Source: Methanobacteriota archaeon (GTDB lineage: Archaea; Thermoplasmatota; Poseidoniia; Poseidoniales; Thalassarchaeaceae). From it: a stretch of DNA of 55,951 bases. A model generated the notes under the pieces. That model searched no databases, was not told where the DNA came from, and worked only from the letters and a program-made list of their open reading frames with translations. Location of the stretch: positions 1 to 55,951 of the forward strand of contig JABIGF010000010.1 of the NCBI GenBank assembly GCA_018650285.1. Reading direction: 5' to 3'. Below are positions 37,074 to 48,900 of this stretch, one piece after another (position 1 is the first letter of the stretch; every line of letters begins with the position of its first letter). Made by a program: the position numbers and the translations under genes.

Positions 37074-37301
37074 TTATCCGATTTGCGGCTGCTTTTTATT
37101 GATATTTACAAACTTTTGAGTAACAATTACACCCAATGCAATCCATATTCCCAATTCAATAGTAATTAGCACCCAGGACCAAGGTCCAAGAGCATCTAGT
37201 AACATGTTTGCATCATATGGTATCCCATGAGTGCCGATAAATGCGGCTTGAGAAAGAATGCTTGCGCTAAACCAGATTAATACCGCATTCCACCCTATCA
37301 T
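37074..37301 (-). CDS. small membrane protein
   Basis: A 75-residue protein from ATG 37299-37301 with two hydrophobic helices (about 5-25 and 43-65) and a basic C-terminus. A TTG at 37328 could add nine residues. No family is recognised. Confidence 0.45.
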   Translation of the reverse strand: MIGWNAVLIWFSASILSQAAFIGTHGIPYDANMLLDALGPWSWVLITIELGIWIALGVIVTQKFVNINKKQPQIG

Positions 37302-37421
37302 GGATTTATTTCGAATACCAAATATCAATTTACTACCAATATACTATTGGACTTCATAGGTTATAATATTGCGTAGTTTATGTGCTGGGTAAACCCACTT
37401 TACCCTTTAATAGGTCATTTT

Positions 37422-38144
37422 TCATTCTTCACTTTTGGCCCCAATTAAGTGGTATAACGAAGAATCTAGCGCATCGGACCAATTAGTATCAATTGCTTCT
37501 TCACCGCCTAGTTGTTGTAATTTCACATGATGTAATTCAGCCGCTTCATTATTTCCGAGATGATTATGAATTTTTATTAATGCTAAATGACTCATTGCAC
37601 TGATATATTCTTCTTCAACATCCCAAGCCCGTTCAAAACAACCAATAGCGCCGCGTTCACCCTCAAGTAACCCTCTTTCGGTTTGACGTAATCCTGCAGC
37701 AGACCACATTTTAGCGGATGTTCCGACAATCATTCCACGGAAAAAGAGATACATTTCTAGCATTATCATCAATGCTAAGGTGATGAAAGCAGTTGCTTGT
37801 TCAGCATTGGATGAAAGATCCCAATCACTTGCGAACAAAGAACCAGTTCCAATACAGAGAAGTATTCCTGTTATTGGTCCAACAATCACATCACGATTTG
37901 CTAGAGTCATATACCAAGCACCAATTACCATTTGGATTCCAGCGATGACTGTAACGATGGTGGCGGCAACTCTTGCATCATCAAATTGCCGTGGTGAAGC
38001 CGAAGCAATCAACAAGATGCCCGCTATTGCAATTAGAAAGAAACCGTGTTTTTGTGATACTTCAGGAAACGGTTGGTCGCGACTAAGGTAGATCAATATC
38101 CCACCTAGAATTGTAAGCAGGGCTGACCAGCCAATAATCTCCAT
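37422..38144 (-). CDS. membrane protein with C-terminal soluble helical domain
   Basis: A 240-residue protein with about five hydrophobic segments in its first 140 residues. The last 100 residues are soluble and helical, with alternating A-x-x-x-L patterns (SHLALIKIHNHLGNNEAAEL) resembling TPR-like pairs. AGAGGAGAGG lies before the ATG at 38142-38144. The function is unknown. Confidence 0.55.
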   Translation of the reverse strand: MEIIGWSALLTILGGILIYLSRDQPFPEVSQKHGFFLIAIAGILLIASASPRQFDDARVAATIVTVIAGIQMVIGAWYMTLANRDVIVGPITGILLCIGTGSLFASDWDLSSNAEQATAFITLALMIMLEMYLFFRGMIVGTSAKMWSAAGLRQTERGLLEGERGAIGCFERAWDVEEEYISAMSHLALIKIHNHLGNNEAAELHHVKLQQLGGEEAIDTNWSDALDSSLYHLIGAKSEE

Positions 38145-38182
38145 GGCCTCTCCTCTTGGTATCTTGATGATGAACCCAATGG

Positions 38183-38506
38183 TTACTCACTTTGTTCAGA
38201 ACGACGCCAACCAGGCTTCCAAAAAGATTCATCATTTAGCAAATTTAACCATTCCTCAGAATCACAGAGTAGTAGACTTGCAGCCCGCCTTTCAAGTCCG
38301 TCAAACAATTTGTCAGGCAGTTCCATTTTTTGGTGGGCTTCTTTCCATGCGTTTTGTAAAATGATAATTTCTTCCTTTCCTTTTGCATGGTCGTTGTAGC
38401 ACCCTTCGCACAATGCATGTAAATCCTGTAACCATGTACGCGTTCCCTTAATTTGTGGTTCGTTTGTTAAATCAACCTTTTTTCGTTGAAAAGGCCACCA
38501 TCTCAT
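38183..38506 (-). CDS. hypothetical cytosolic protein
   Basis: A 107-residue protein from ATG 38504-38506. Longer starts would overlap the rlmH-like gene on the other strand. It opens with M-R-W-W-P-F-Q-R-K-K and contains two Cys in ALCEGCY, which could bind metal together with nearby His. Otherwise helical and charged. I recognise no family. It precedes the membrane protein gene at 37422 on the same strand. Confidence 0.5.
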   Translation of the reverse strand: MRWWPFQRKKVDLTNEPQIKGTRTWLQDLHALCEGCYNDHAKGKEEIIILQNAWKEAHQKMELPDKLFDGLERRAASLLLCDSEEWLNLLNDESFWKPGWRRSEQSE

Positions 38507-38586
38507 GGTGTATTGCACAATGCCATCCTCCTTGAGCCTATCGTGTATTGGAGAAACCTGATTGCTGAATGCCGGTTTCGGCGTCC

Positions 38587-39024
38587 ATGGGGAGAATCGT
38601 TGTTCACACTCACGGCCGCCCGCGCGAGAAAGCGTATAGCCGCCTTGTTGACATTTACAGCGAGCGTCTTTCAAGTCGTGGATTGAAGTTACAACAACAT
38701 TCTGAGAAGTTAAGCCACGATGATTACATCAAAAAAATTGAAGCCGATGCCGCTGGTGGTAACTTGATTTTACTCGATGAAAACGGCCAAAGTGGGACAA
38801 CTGAATGGTTTGTAAAACAATGGAAGCAGTGGAAAATATCTGATAGCAATACACACCTTGCAATTGGTCCAGTGGATGGTTTTGAAAAATCAGTTGTGTC
38901 CAAACACACAACGATTGGGCTCGGGCCAATGACAATGACATTTGAAATGGCAGCAGTTGTTCTTCTTGAGCAACTTTATCGGGCTAGTGAAGTGGAACGT
39001 GGTTCGCCTTATCACCGTGAATAA
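38587..39024 (+). CDS. rlmH: RlmH-like SPOUT methyltransferase
   Basis: A 145-residue SPOUT protein resembling RlmH, which methylates pseudouridine 1915 in 23S rRNA helix 69. Matching features are a central LILLDENGQSGTTEWF, LAIGPVDGF (in place of the usual IGG-x-x-G), LGPMTMTFEMAAVVLLEQLYRA and the terminal RGSPYHRE. I chose ATG 38587 as closer to the RlmH N-terminus (GRIVVHTHGR) than ATG 38569. It overlaps the convergent decarboxylase gene by 13 bases. RlmH is present in most bacteria and some archaea. Confidence 0.8.
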   Translation: MGRIVVHTHGRPREKAYSRLVDIYSERLSSRGLKLQQHSEKLSHDDYIKKIEADAAGGNLILLDENGQSGTTEWFVKQWKQWKISDSNTHLAIGPVDGFEKSVVSKHTTIGLGPMTMTFEMAAVVLLEQLYRASEVERGSPYHRE

Positions 39025-40451
39025 ACAATACTGCTACCAACAAGGGCAATTTGGGAGACGAGTTCTTCAATTACTTGCTCATTGACTCTTGGATTAGCTA
39101 TTACTGCTCGAATAACAGGTCTGTTTTGTATTGTTGATAATGAGATCATGAACCGACCTGTTGAAATCAACTGGGCGCGGATTTTCTTAGTCACTTCATC
39201 TTGTGTTTCTTCTCTAATATTATTACCAGAATAACGAATGCATACATTTGTCAAAGATGGCTCAACAACGAGTTGTAGTAATGGCTGCTCTTCTACTTTT
39301 GAGGCAAGTGTATTTGCGAGTGAGAAATATCTTTCAATTAGGTTAGCCCAACCAGAATCGCCTTTTGCACGCCACGCCAGCCAGAGTTTGAGTGCGTCAA
39401 CTCTTCGCCCACATTGCAAACTTTTACGTCCAAGATCATTATTTTTATTTTCATCTAGTAATAGGTAATGTGCATTATTTGTATGGGTAGATAATTTATT
39501 CAAAGTACCCATATCTTTTGCTAGGAAGACAGAACAAATAAGTGGCATTCCCATCATTTTATGTGGGTCCCAACAGACAGAATCTGCCTTTTCAATCCCG
39601 CTGAGAAGGTGGCGTGTTTTGGGTGAAAGCAGAGTAGCGCCACCCCAGGCTGCATCAACATGAAGCCATAGGTATTCAGATTGACAAATCTCAGCCAATT
39701 CATTGAGGGGGTCGATTGCTCCGCGGACTGTTGTCCCAGCAGTCGCAACAACGCAGAATGGTAAGTTGCCAGCCCTTTTTTCTGCGGCAATAGATTCCTC
39801 AAGTAACTCAGGAATCATTCTTCCATGTTCATCTGTTTGAATTGATATTAGATTATTCATTCCAATTCCAATAACATTGGCTGCCATTGCCATTGAATAG
39901 TGAGCATCTTCTGAAACAAATGCAATAAGTTGCTTACCTTGTAATCCCTCTTGTTGCGCAGCGGGGAATTTTCTATCACGGGCACAAAGTAATCCCATCA
40001 AATTTCCATTGGACCCACCGGTTGTGAAGATACCTTCTCCAGCATCAAAACCAACTAGTTTTGACATCGTTGTAATCATTTCATTTTCGATGATTGTTGC
40101 GATCGGTGCAATTTCAAAAGTGTACATGGAGGTATTGGTTAGCGCAGCCAGAATTTCACCAGCAAACGCAGGGATATTTGTGCCTCCCCACAAAGGATTC
40201 ATGAAGTGTGGGTGGCTAGTATTGACCGATTCTGAGAGATAAGTATCAATGTCATTGAGTATCATTTCCACATCAACTCCTTGGCGAGTAACTGCCAAGT
40301 CTAATTGATTCTTCATTTCCTCTGTAGTCTTTGCTTGAGTTACTTTTGAAGTAGAATCTTTAGAATCATCTAGGTGGCGCCAGACGCGAGCAAAGAGCCC
40401 TTGCAACAACCTCTCGTCGAAGTCGGAAAGCCCATCCTCCTCTGTTGACAT
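39012..40451 (-). CDS. group II PLP-dependent decarboxylase
   Basis: A 479-residue protein of the glutamate/aromatic-amino-acid/cysteine-sulfinate decarboxylase group. Conserved parts include N-T-S-H-P-H-F, FTTGGSNGNLMGL, WLHVDAAWGG and the PLP-lysine motif WDPHKMMGMPL (K in D-P-H-K). Candidate substrates are glutamate, aspartate, cysteine sulfinate or an aromatic amino acid; the HKMMG motif is closest to the glutamate/cysteine-sulfinate branch. Products could be GABA, taurine precursors or beta-alanine. It stands alone, 47 bases upstream of the malic enzyme gene on the same strand. Confidence 0.88.
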   Translation of the reverse strand: MSTEEDGLSDFDERLLQGLFARVWRHLDDSKDSTSKVTQAKTTEEMKNQLDLAVTRQGVDVEMILNDIDTYLSESVNTSHPHFMNPLWGGTNIPAFAGEILAALTNTSMYTFEIAPIATIIENEMITTMSKLVGFDAGEGIFTTGGSNGNLMGLLCARDRKFPAAQQEGLQGKQLIAFVSEDAHYSMAMAANVIGIGMNNLISIQTDEHGRMIPELLEESIAAEKRAGNLPFCVVATAGTTVRGAIDPLNELAEICQSEYLWLHVDAAWGGATLLSPKTRHLLSGIEKADSVCWDPHKMMGMPLICSVFLAKDMGTLNKLSTHTNNAHYLLLDENKNNDLGRKSLQCGRRVDALKLWLAWRAKGDSGWANLIERYFSLANTLASKVEEQPLLQLVVEPSLTNVCIRYSGNNIREETQDEVTKKIRAQLISTGRFMISLSTIQNRPVIRAVIANPRVNEQVIEELVSQIALVGSSIVYSR

Positions 40452-40498
40452 TTGGACCCCTAGGTGTTGCTGTTGGCCGTAAGACCATCAATGATTGC

Positions 40499-42766
40499 CT
40501 ATAACCGTTCAAGTTCAAGGCGTTGTGCATCAACTGCACATATTGCAGCCATGTGTACTACTTGCCTTACTCCGTCGCCCTGTTGAAGAATTTGGACAGG
40601 TTTTGCCATCCCTTCCAAAATAGGCCCCGTCATTTCAGCATCACCAAGGTGGTCTAGTAATTTGTATGCAATATTGGCCGATGTTAAGTTTGGACAAATT
40701 AAGACATTCGCGGCCTCATCAAGTTCCATGAATGGGTATTTGTTTTGAATATCTGGAATAAGTGCAGTATCTGCTTGCATTGGTCCATCAATCATAATGT
40801 TTGGATCTAGTTCACGAGCCATGTCAATGGCATCTTCAATTCGGCTTGAGCGCAATTCTCTACTAGAGCCGAAATTTGAAAACGATAGCATTGCAACCTT
40901 TGGTTTAATTCCAAATCGGCGAGCCACGCGAGCGGTCTGGATAGCGATTTCTGCCAATGTATGTGAATCCGGATGGACATTCACAGTAGCATCGCCAATG
41001 AAGAGTAGTTTTCCTTTGACAGCCATCATGTACATTCCAACAACGCGTTGAACATCTGATGAAGTGCCTATTACTTCTAAACACGGTTTCAAAAATGTTG
41101 GATAAGCACGTGAACTGCCACCAACAAATCCATCAGCATCACCCATTTGAACCATCATAGCACCAAAATAAGTGCGCGATTTTAGTAGTCGCTGTGCATC
41201 GATGACAGTCAATCCTTTGCGGCATCGCATTTTGAATAATTCATCACGATAGATACCTTTCCTTCTAGGGTCAATTATTGGATTGATTACTTCACATTCA
41301 AAATCGAGATTATATTCTTCTTTTAGGGCGTCAATAGCCTCAGGCCTACCTAGTAAAATAGGTATACAAATATTCTCATTTGCTAATTCATATGCAGCAC
41401 GAATAACGTGCGGGTCATCACCTTCGGGAAAGACGATTTTCTTGATAGACGCCTTTGCCCTATTCAACACAGTTCGCATGACTGAATGGGTTAGGCCAAA
41501 CCTCCCCTCCAACTCTTCTTGGTAAGCGACGATGTTGAATTCGGAAGCCGGAATTCCAGCCACACCAGCTTCAACTGCTGCTTGTGCTACTGCTGATGCA
41601 ACACCAACAAGCACCCTTTTATCAAATGGCTTTGGAATAATATATTCTTTACCAAAAGTCAGGAAATCAAGCCCATATGCTTGGGCGACTTCTTCGGGAA
41701 CGGCTTCTTTTGCTAAATTTGCAAGAGCATGGGTTGCCGCCATTTTCATGCTTGGAGTAATTGTTGAAGCCATGCAGTCAAGAGCGCCTCGGAAGATGTA
41801 TGGGAATCCAAGCACATTGTTGACTTGGTTGGGGAAATCAGAGCGCCCACTAGCAACAATAGCATCAGGGCGCGCAGATTTAGCAATGTTAGGCATTATT
41901 TCAGGGTCGGGATTTGCTAAAGCAAAGATGACCGGGCGTTCATTCATTGAGCGCAACATATCAGGCGAAACAATTCCCCCCTTTGAGAGGCCGAGGAAAA
42001 TATCAGAACCTTTCATTGCATCTGCAAGGTTTCCATTTTCACAATCACTCGTAAATTGTGATTTCTCTTCAGTAAGACCGCCATCATCAAATCTTTTTTG
42101 GGTAATAATTCCCTTTGAATCAACCATTTTGATGTTGTTTCGTGTTATTCCAAGTTGGACCCAATGATTTGCGCAAGAAATCGCAGAAGCACCAGCGCCA
42201 CTAACAACTACTTTGACTTGAGAAATATCTTTCTTTACTAATTCAAGAGAATTCAGCATTGCCGCACCAGAGATTATCGCTGTACCATGTTGGTCATCGT
42301 GCATTACTGGAATATTCAATTCTTCAACTAAGCGGCGTTCAATTTCAAAGCATTCTGGGGCTTTAATATCTTCAAGATTTATGCCACCGAAAGTAGGTGC
42401 TATGCGTTTTACCGTATCAACAAATTTGTCGACATCATGCTCATCAATTTCAATGTCAAATACATCAATATCTGCAAACGCTTTGAACAGCAAGCCTTTG
42501 CCTTCCATAACTGGTTTGCTTGCAAGGGCGCCAATGTCTCCTAATCCAAGAACAGCGGTACCATTAGTGATGACAGCAACAAGATTGCCTTTGGATGTAT
42601 AGCGGTATGCATTATTTTCATTTTTCTCAATTTCAAGACAAGGATATGCTACCCCTGGTGAATAAGCGAGTGATAAATCACGTTGAGTTGCATGAGGCTT
42701 TGTGGGAATAGTCTTCATCTTCCCAGACGGTTTTGCAGCATGATAATCAAGTGCATCCTTTTTCAT
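40499..42766 (-). CDS. maeB: NADP-dependent malic enzyme fused to a phosphotransacetylase-like domain
   Basis: A 755-residue protein. The malic-enzyme part (about 1-420) has [44 protein letters not shown] and the Rossmann [11 protein letters not shown]. The rest (about 425-755) is a Pta-like domain with [29 protein letters not shown] and [11 protein letters not shown], which usually serves as a regulatory domain for acetyl-CoA in MaeB. It oxidatively decarboxylates malate to pyruvate. ATG 42764-42766 is supported by GAGAGG a few bases upstream; a GTG six codons earlier is the alternative. Confidence 0.94.
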   Translation of the reverse strand: MKKDALDYHAAKPSGKMKTIPTKPHATQRDLSLAYSPGVAYPCLEIEKNENNAYRYTSKGNLVAVITNGTAVLGLGDIGALASKPVMEGKGLLFKAFADIDVFDIEIDEHDVDKFVDTVKRIAPTFGGINLEDIKAPECFEIERRLVEELNIPVMHDDQHGTAIISGAAMLNSLELVKKDISQVKVVVSGAGASAISCANHWVQLGITRNNIKMVDSKGIITQKRFDDGGLTEEKSQFTSDCENGNLADAMKGSDIFLGLSKGGIVSPDMLRSMNERPVIFALANPDPEIMPNIAKSARPDAIVASGRSDFPNQVNNVLGFPYIFRGALDCMASTITPSMKMAATHALANLAKEAVPEEVAQAYGLDFLTFGKEYIIPKPFDKRVLVGVASAVAQAAVEAGVAGIPASEFNIVAYQEELEGRFGLTHSVMRTVLNRAKASIKKIVFPEGDDPHVIRAAYELANENICIPILLGRPEAIDALKEEYNLDFECEVINPIIDPRRKGIYRDELFKMRCRKGLTVIDAQRLLKSRTYFGAMMVQMGDADGFVGGSSRAYPTFLKPCLEVIGTSSDVQRVVGMYMMAVKGKLLFIGDATVNVHPDSHTLAEIAIQTARVARRFGIKPKVAMLSFSNFGSSRELRSSRIEDAIDMARELDPNIMIDGPMQADTALIPDIQNKYPFMELDEAANVLICPNLTSANIAYKLLDHLGDAEMTGPILEGMAKPVQILQQGDGVRQVVHMAAICAVDAQRLELERL

Positions 42767-42947
42767 TTTCCTCTCTTTCACTGTTGGTCCATCCCCAGTT
42801 CCGATATATTACGGCCCCACCACTATGATATTTGCATTCCCCCTTTGCAACGGGCCGAATTTTGCATATTACAGGATATGTATACGAAGTATAACAATGG
42901 TCCACGAAGGCATTTCCTTCATAAGTAAAGTAGAGAGCGTTGTTGAC

Positions 42948-45900
42948 ATGGCCCAAGGAAATAGGACGACTAGTCCTTTCTTGCTCGTCGGTTTGATGTT
43001 GCTTGCATCACTTTCCCCTCTGTTGCAAATAAATGTAGTTGCAAATAATAGCCAAGTAGTGCAATGGGGTTCAGGCGGACATAATGATTCTGGTTGGGTT
43101 AGCATAGATGCAGTAGGTGCAGATCCGGCTAGCGGGATTCTTGCAGAAGGAGATTTGCATCTGAATTTAGCACCCGGGGCAATGGTTGAAAACCTCTCTT
43201 TTGAAGTACGAGTAAATGGGTCAAACGGCACATGGGTTGAACAACCTCAACTTTCTTTTGTTGATACCCAAACACCAATTATGGATTGGCGCGGTTTAGG
43301 TGGTTTTGGTCAGCAGAATGATTTGATGGGAGCCGACCCTCACTCATCTCGTTTAACTCCAAATGCAGACACTGGTGCATCTTGGTTGCTCCCAGGTGGC
43401 GCTGAAGTTACCGATTTGGTGGTTGAAGCTTTGAGGCCTGCTGATGCATACGTATCATTCACACCATTCTCTATTGATGTAAGTGCGGCAGCACTTCACC
43501 CTGAAGACGGTCGCTTGTATCTCTTAATTAATGAGACAATAATCCAACTTGATGCTACTAATGACCCACCAGTTATTGAGTTGGCAGAGAATATTACTGG
43601 AGCAAGTACAATGGTTGTTGATGCCATTAATGACATGCTTCTAGTCTCGGTTGATGACGGTGCTACAAAATTCCGCGCTTGGTCACTTACGGATTCTACT
43701 GAGTTAACAGGTCCATTTTCAATTGAATCAAGTTTTCTAGGGAACAGTTCACAGATAGTGACGGCAATGATGACGGATACTGGGGGATTAGTTTGGGCAG
43801 GAACAAATGAGGCCGAGTTAATGGCTGCTGGAATCAGCGTTACTACAAACCCTTCTGCAGGTTCTGATACTGTAACAGATATGCTAGAAATTGGTGGCGT
43901 GGTCTACCTCGCTACTGATGGTGGTGGCGTTATGCGTTACGACACATCAAGCAGTCAGTGGCTTTCTTCTTGGGATACACAGAATGCATTACCTAGTGAT
44001 GATATCGTTCAGTTAGATGTTGTTAATGGCGTACTGATGATTGCGATGGCCGATGCGGGAATTGTCCGCTATAATGTTGCCACTAGTTCTTGGTTGGCTA
44101 CTTGGACTGATGCTAATTGGCTCAATTCTAATGATGTTCATGGAATGGCACAAGGCGGCGAATGGTTACACATTTTAGCAGGTAACACACTGCATTTCTA
44201 TAATATGACAATGGGTGCTTTCTCTACTAGTAAGGCAATCCAAGATGTTGGATTAGTACGCGATGGTATTGACTTGATTGGGTGGCCAAGCGGGGGTTCC
44301 CGTGCACCAGGGATTGACTCAGTATTGGTTGGTGATGGCGGCGGAAGTTTCGCACTTTTCCAACCAGCAACCCCTCCAACACATACCTCAACAATCTTGC
44401 TTGCTTCAGGGCCTAGCAGTGCAGTAATGTATGATGCATTAGAAGTAAATAACGTTGTTTGGGTTGCAGGGAATAGAGTCATAGATCGCTTTGATAAACA
44501 ACAGAATCGTTGGTTGACGCCGATTGAAACAGGGACAGTAAATCAGGCGCTTGAAACCGATGGCACCTCGGTTTGGCTGGCAACGAGCGATGATGGAATC
44601 TACAATTTTGCATTCAATGGTAGCGAACTTGCCCACCTTACAACAAGCGACAATCTCAATTCGAATGATGCTGACCATCTAGCATTTGATGCCTCTACTG
44701 ATACAATAGTTGTAGGCCATTCAAACGCAGGCGTTACTTTGGTTAATGCATCAAATCAAACTGTCATTTCATCATGGTCAACAGGCACCTCTAATGCATT
44801 TTCAAATAATGTCAGAGGCGTTGCAGCACGTTCAGCAATTGCGTATATTGCCTCAAATGAAGGCGTCCTTCGTATTGACTTAGTAAACGATACATTACTG
44901 TCATCTTGGCGTTCTACTGGAATGGATGACGTTTCATACATGCCTGTTGAAACCGATGGCAATTACATGTACCTTGGAATGTTTGGATATGGAGTTCTAG
45001 TGTTTGACCGGTTATCTGGAGATGTTGTTGATACATGGCGTGCAAACAGCGGCAGTAATGGTATTTCAGACAATAATGTATATTCTTTACACCGAGATAC
45101 TGGTGGTTCAATGTGGGTTGGAACTGCTGATGGTGCAGATCGGTGGGATGGGGTATCATGGAGCCATATTCAGGCACAGAGAGGATTCAACCCCTCAAGT
45201 TTCTATGATCTTGATTCAGACTCGAATTACTTGTATGCTGGAACAAATGCTGGCGCCTGTCAATACCGTCTTTCAGATTTGCATGAGGAATCTTGTTGGA
45301 CATATTATACCAATCCAGAAGGTTTGCCATCTTCATGGGTTTATGCAGTATCAATTCTTAGTAATGGCAATCTATACGCTGGAACCAACTACGGTGCAGG
45401 AATTATTGATGTTGTCAATGATACTGTGATTGATGTTTGGGAAGCGGGAGAAGCTACTTGGAATGCGGCAACTTACGAATACAATGATGTCGCATACATC
45501 GGATTAAATGGAGTTGGTGTTGCTAGATATGACCGCATTAATGGTGTATGGTTACAAGAATGGGATTCATCCAATTCAAACAATCTTGTAACAGACAATG
45601 ATGTGACCACATTAATTCCAGATCGTCAACCCCATAGAATTTGGATAGGTGGCGATTTTGGTCTTCGTTTACTTGACCTTGATAATGAAACTGTAGAAGA
45701 AACATTCAGTAGATCAAACGGCCAAAATGCGCCCGGTGAACTCATTATTATTGGAAATGTTCTCTACTATTCTGAAGAAAGGGCTGGAACTCAGTCAAAT
45801 GATAATATTTATCGTTATGACATTGATAATATGACAGCATTGTCATCAATCGATGCAGGCCAACAGATTAGCCAATCTGGTTTAGTTTATGGAATAGGGG

Positions 45901-48900
45901 AAGGTCCTGATGGAATGTTGTGGATTGGTGTCACACCGTCTAGTTGGTGGGGCCTTGATACTGGTAGTGTGGTGCGTTGGGACCACGCAAATGATACATG
46001 GGGCAGCCCACTTGATGCAACTGGTTCAATCTTACGCGTCAACGCAGTATATGCGGGTGAATGTGAGCCACTGAATGTTTCAGCCTGCCATATATTTGCC
46101 TCGTATGGTGAAAAGGTACATCGCCAATTTGATTATTATGGTAACTTGCTTAATGAATGGGATGAAAATGTAATACAAGGGCCAATTCGTTCAATTGATT
46201 TGTATCAAGGATTAATCCACTTTGCTACTTACGATGGTATTGCTAGGTACGATATGTACAATGATACGTGGGAAACTACACTTACCCCTGGTAACGGTCT
46301 TCCTTCAAATTCAGAAGATACAATTTTTGATATTGAAATTGTTGGAGATGACCTTTGGTATACTACTATGGCAAATAACGGTTGGAATCGAAATAGCCGA
46401 ATTTTCCGTTACAATGGAACGTCTCATGTGTGGAGTAGTTGGCAAGCAGGAAGTACCAACATCCCACAAGGATTTGGATTTTCAATGGAGGTGTGTAATG
46501 ATATCATGCATATCGCAATGTCTCGATACCAAGGCTTTGGTACACAAGGTGGAGTTGCTCGATTTGATCTTAACACAAGTGCATGGTTAGCAGGTTGGGC
46601 CCAGGGCAGTTCACAAAATCGCGGATTAGATGATGATGATGCCGTTGCTCTAGCTTGTGATGAAATCGGAGACGTTGTTTATGTTGGATTTGAACAGAAC
46701 AATGTAGGGATTTCACGATATAGTTACAGTGCTGGCAATTGGCTTAATTCAATTTCTGAAACAGCAAACGGCATTATGTCAGACCAAGTATTTCCTGACG
46801 GAATGCGTTGGGAAAATGGTGTGTTAATGATTTCACATACAGATGAAAATGGTGGGTCAGGAGGCATTTCTCGAATCGCTGCTAATGGTGGTCAACTTGG
46901 TTCAGGAATCAAAATTGATGTCGGCAGCCAAGCATCTAGTATGGAAGTAGTCCCATCAAATAACGCTCGAGTTGAATGGATGATTGGCAGGCCTGGCGGT
47001 GATTCAGGTTACAATAGAATTGACATCATTAATTCAACAGGATTGCATAAGGGAGCGGTTGATATTTTAGCAGGATTATCTAGTGGTAGGATGCTTGATG
47101 TTACATTCAGCGGCACAGATGTATGGATTACATCAGGAGATGATTCTCAGCAATATTATGGTTCCTCAATTTTGCATGGTGAATTACTTGCAAATGGTAC
47201 AATTGAATGGGTAGATGCCTATCCATTTGTTTGGGATGTAGTCAATGAAATGTTGCCTATTAACAATGATTTGTGGGTTACTACAACTTCAGGGTTATAC
47301 AAGGTTGATATCGCCACAGGTCAAATTTCAGGAACCCCGGTGCCATTGCATTATCAGATGCATGGTATTCATTATACTGGGAGTGAATTAGTAATTGGAT
47401 TGATGGGCACAACTACAACATCTGCAGGATTCCAGGTATACAACCTAACAACAAACAGTTGGGTCCAAGGGTCATTGCTTGCAGGTTTGCCATCAAATAT
47501 TGTTAGAGATTTTGTTGAATATGACAACCGAATTTGGGTTGCGACATATGGTGGCATTGGAGTTTGGAATACTACTACTCAAGCGTGGGACGATTCAATT
47601 ACTACTCAAAATGGATTACCGAGTACTATTATTGAGAAGATATGGGTAGAAGGTACTGAATTGATGTTAGCAACACCCTCAGGGTTGGTTGTATGGGATG
47701 TGCCGAGTAAATCGGTAGTAACAATGTATGACCGAACTTCGGGCCTTATTGGGAACCGTGTGAACGACATTGCATATACCCCATCTACAGTGATTACAAG
47801 CGGGAATTCGACGTATACGTTGGGGCCCACACTATTCTTATCTCATAATGGCGAAGGGCCTTCAAGGCCCGGTGCAACGGCATTTGACCTTACAACAATG
47901 CAACCAGGACAACAATATCAAGTTGATATGTTGCCATCAAACGATGTTAGGGCAATTTCAGCAGATTGGTGGGGTGTCCACGTTGCAACAATTGACGAGC
48001 CATTGATGCATTGGAATGCAGCAGTGAATACAATGGAGGCGGGAAGCCCATCATGGATTTTCCAATCGTGGCCAATTACGAACTTGCTCAGCGATGGAAC
48101 CACACTAATTGCAACTAGTGCTGGTGGCATGGATTGGGTTGATATTTCGTCAACAACACACGGCGTAATTGCTTCTGAAAACATTCATTCATTATCTGGT
48201 GGATGGGTTGGGGCAAATGGAATTTGGTTAACAACTTATGATTCCGGACTCTATGGTTTTGGTCCAGCACCAAATTATCTTGAAGTTGAAAGAGAATCAA
48301 TGCGTCGAGCAGAACCATTGATGGCTACCTTTTCAGGCACCTCATGGGATATTACGAATTCAACATCTCCAGGGCAAAGAATTACTTTGATAGATTCTTC
48401 AAATTCACAGACGATAGCAAGTCAAGCGAATAGCGCTTCACCAGGTGGAATACCAGTTCACCAATTGCCTTTGACACTTTCAAGTCCAATAGGCGGGGCG
48501 GCCGTATGGGTGTCTTCACAAAGTTTGAATTACTCTGGTTCTTGGAATTTGTCAGCATTAAATCCAACACTTTCTCAAGATTTTGATTTGGCAGCGCGCC
48601 GAGGAACCCTTACTCAAGAGGGGCGAGATTTGCATATTCGTTTGTATAGTCCATTAAATGGTACTTTAGAAGTACGAATCATATATGATTGGACTAGGTC
48701 TGAATCAGCTGTTGAAATGTTAGATTTGTATGACCGCCCAGATGATGGCGGTGGTGTGTTGATAGCAGAATGGACACCAAGCCAAGACCATGGGTGGGCT
48801 GCTTATCGAATTTATTTGCAAGAAGGAAATTGGTCTCAAACCCCAACAATTGCAGAGTTAGAATCACGTGCATATGATGCAAGGATTCCGATGTGGTCTA

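Noticed and set aside
41532-42167. Long plus-strand frame opposite the malic enzyme gene
   Set aside because: It mirrors codon usage of the strong maeB frame and shows no protein family features.
42747-42956. Minus-strand frame beginning GHVNNALYFTY, similar to the hotdog thioesterase motif
   Set aside because: It is short, lacks the rest of a hotdog domain, and overlaps the malic enzyme start and the giant-protein start on the other strand; judged to be coincidence.
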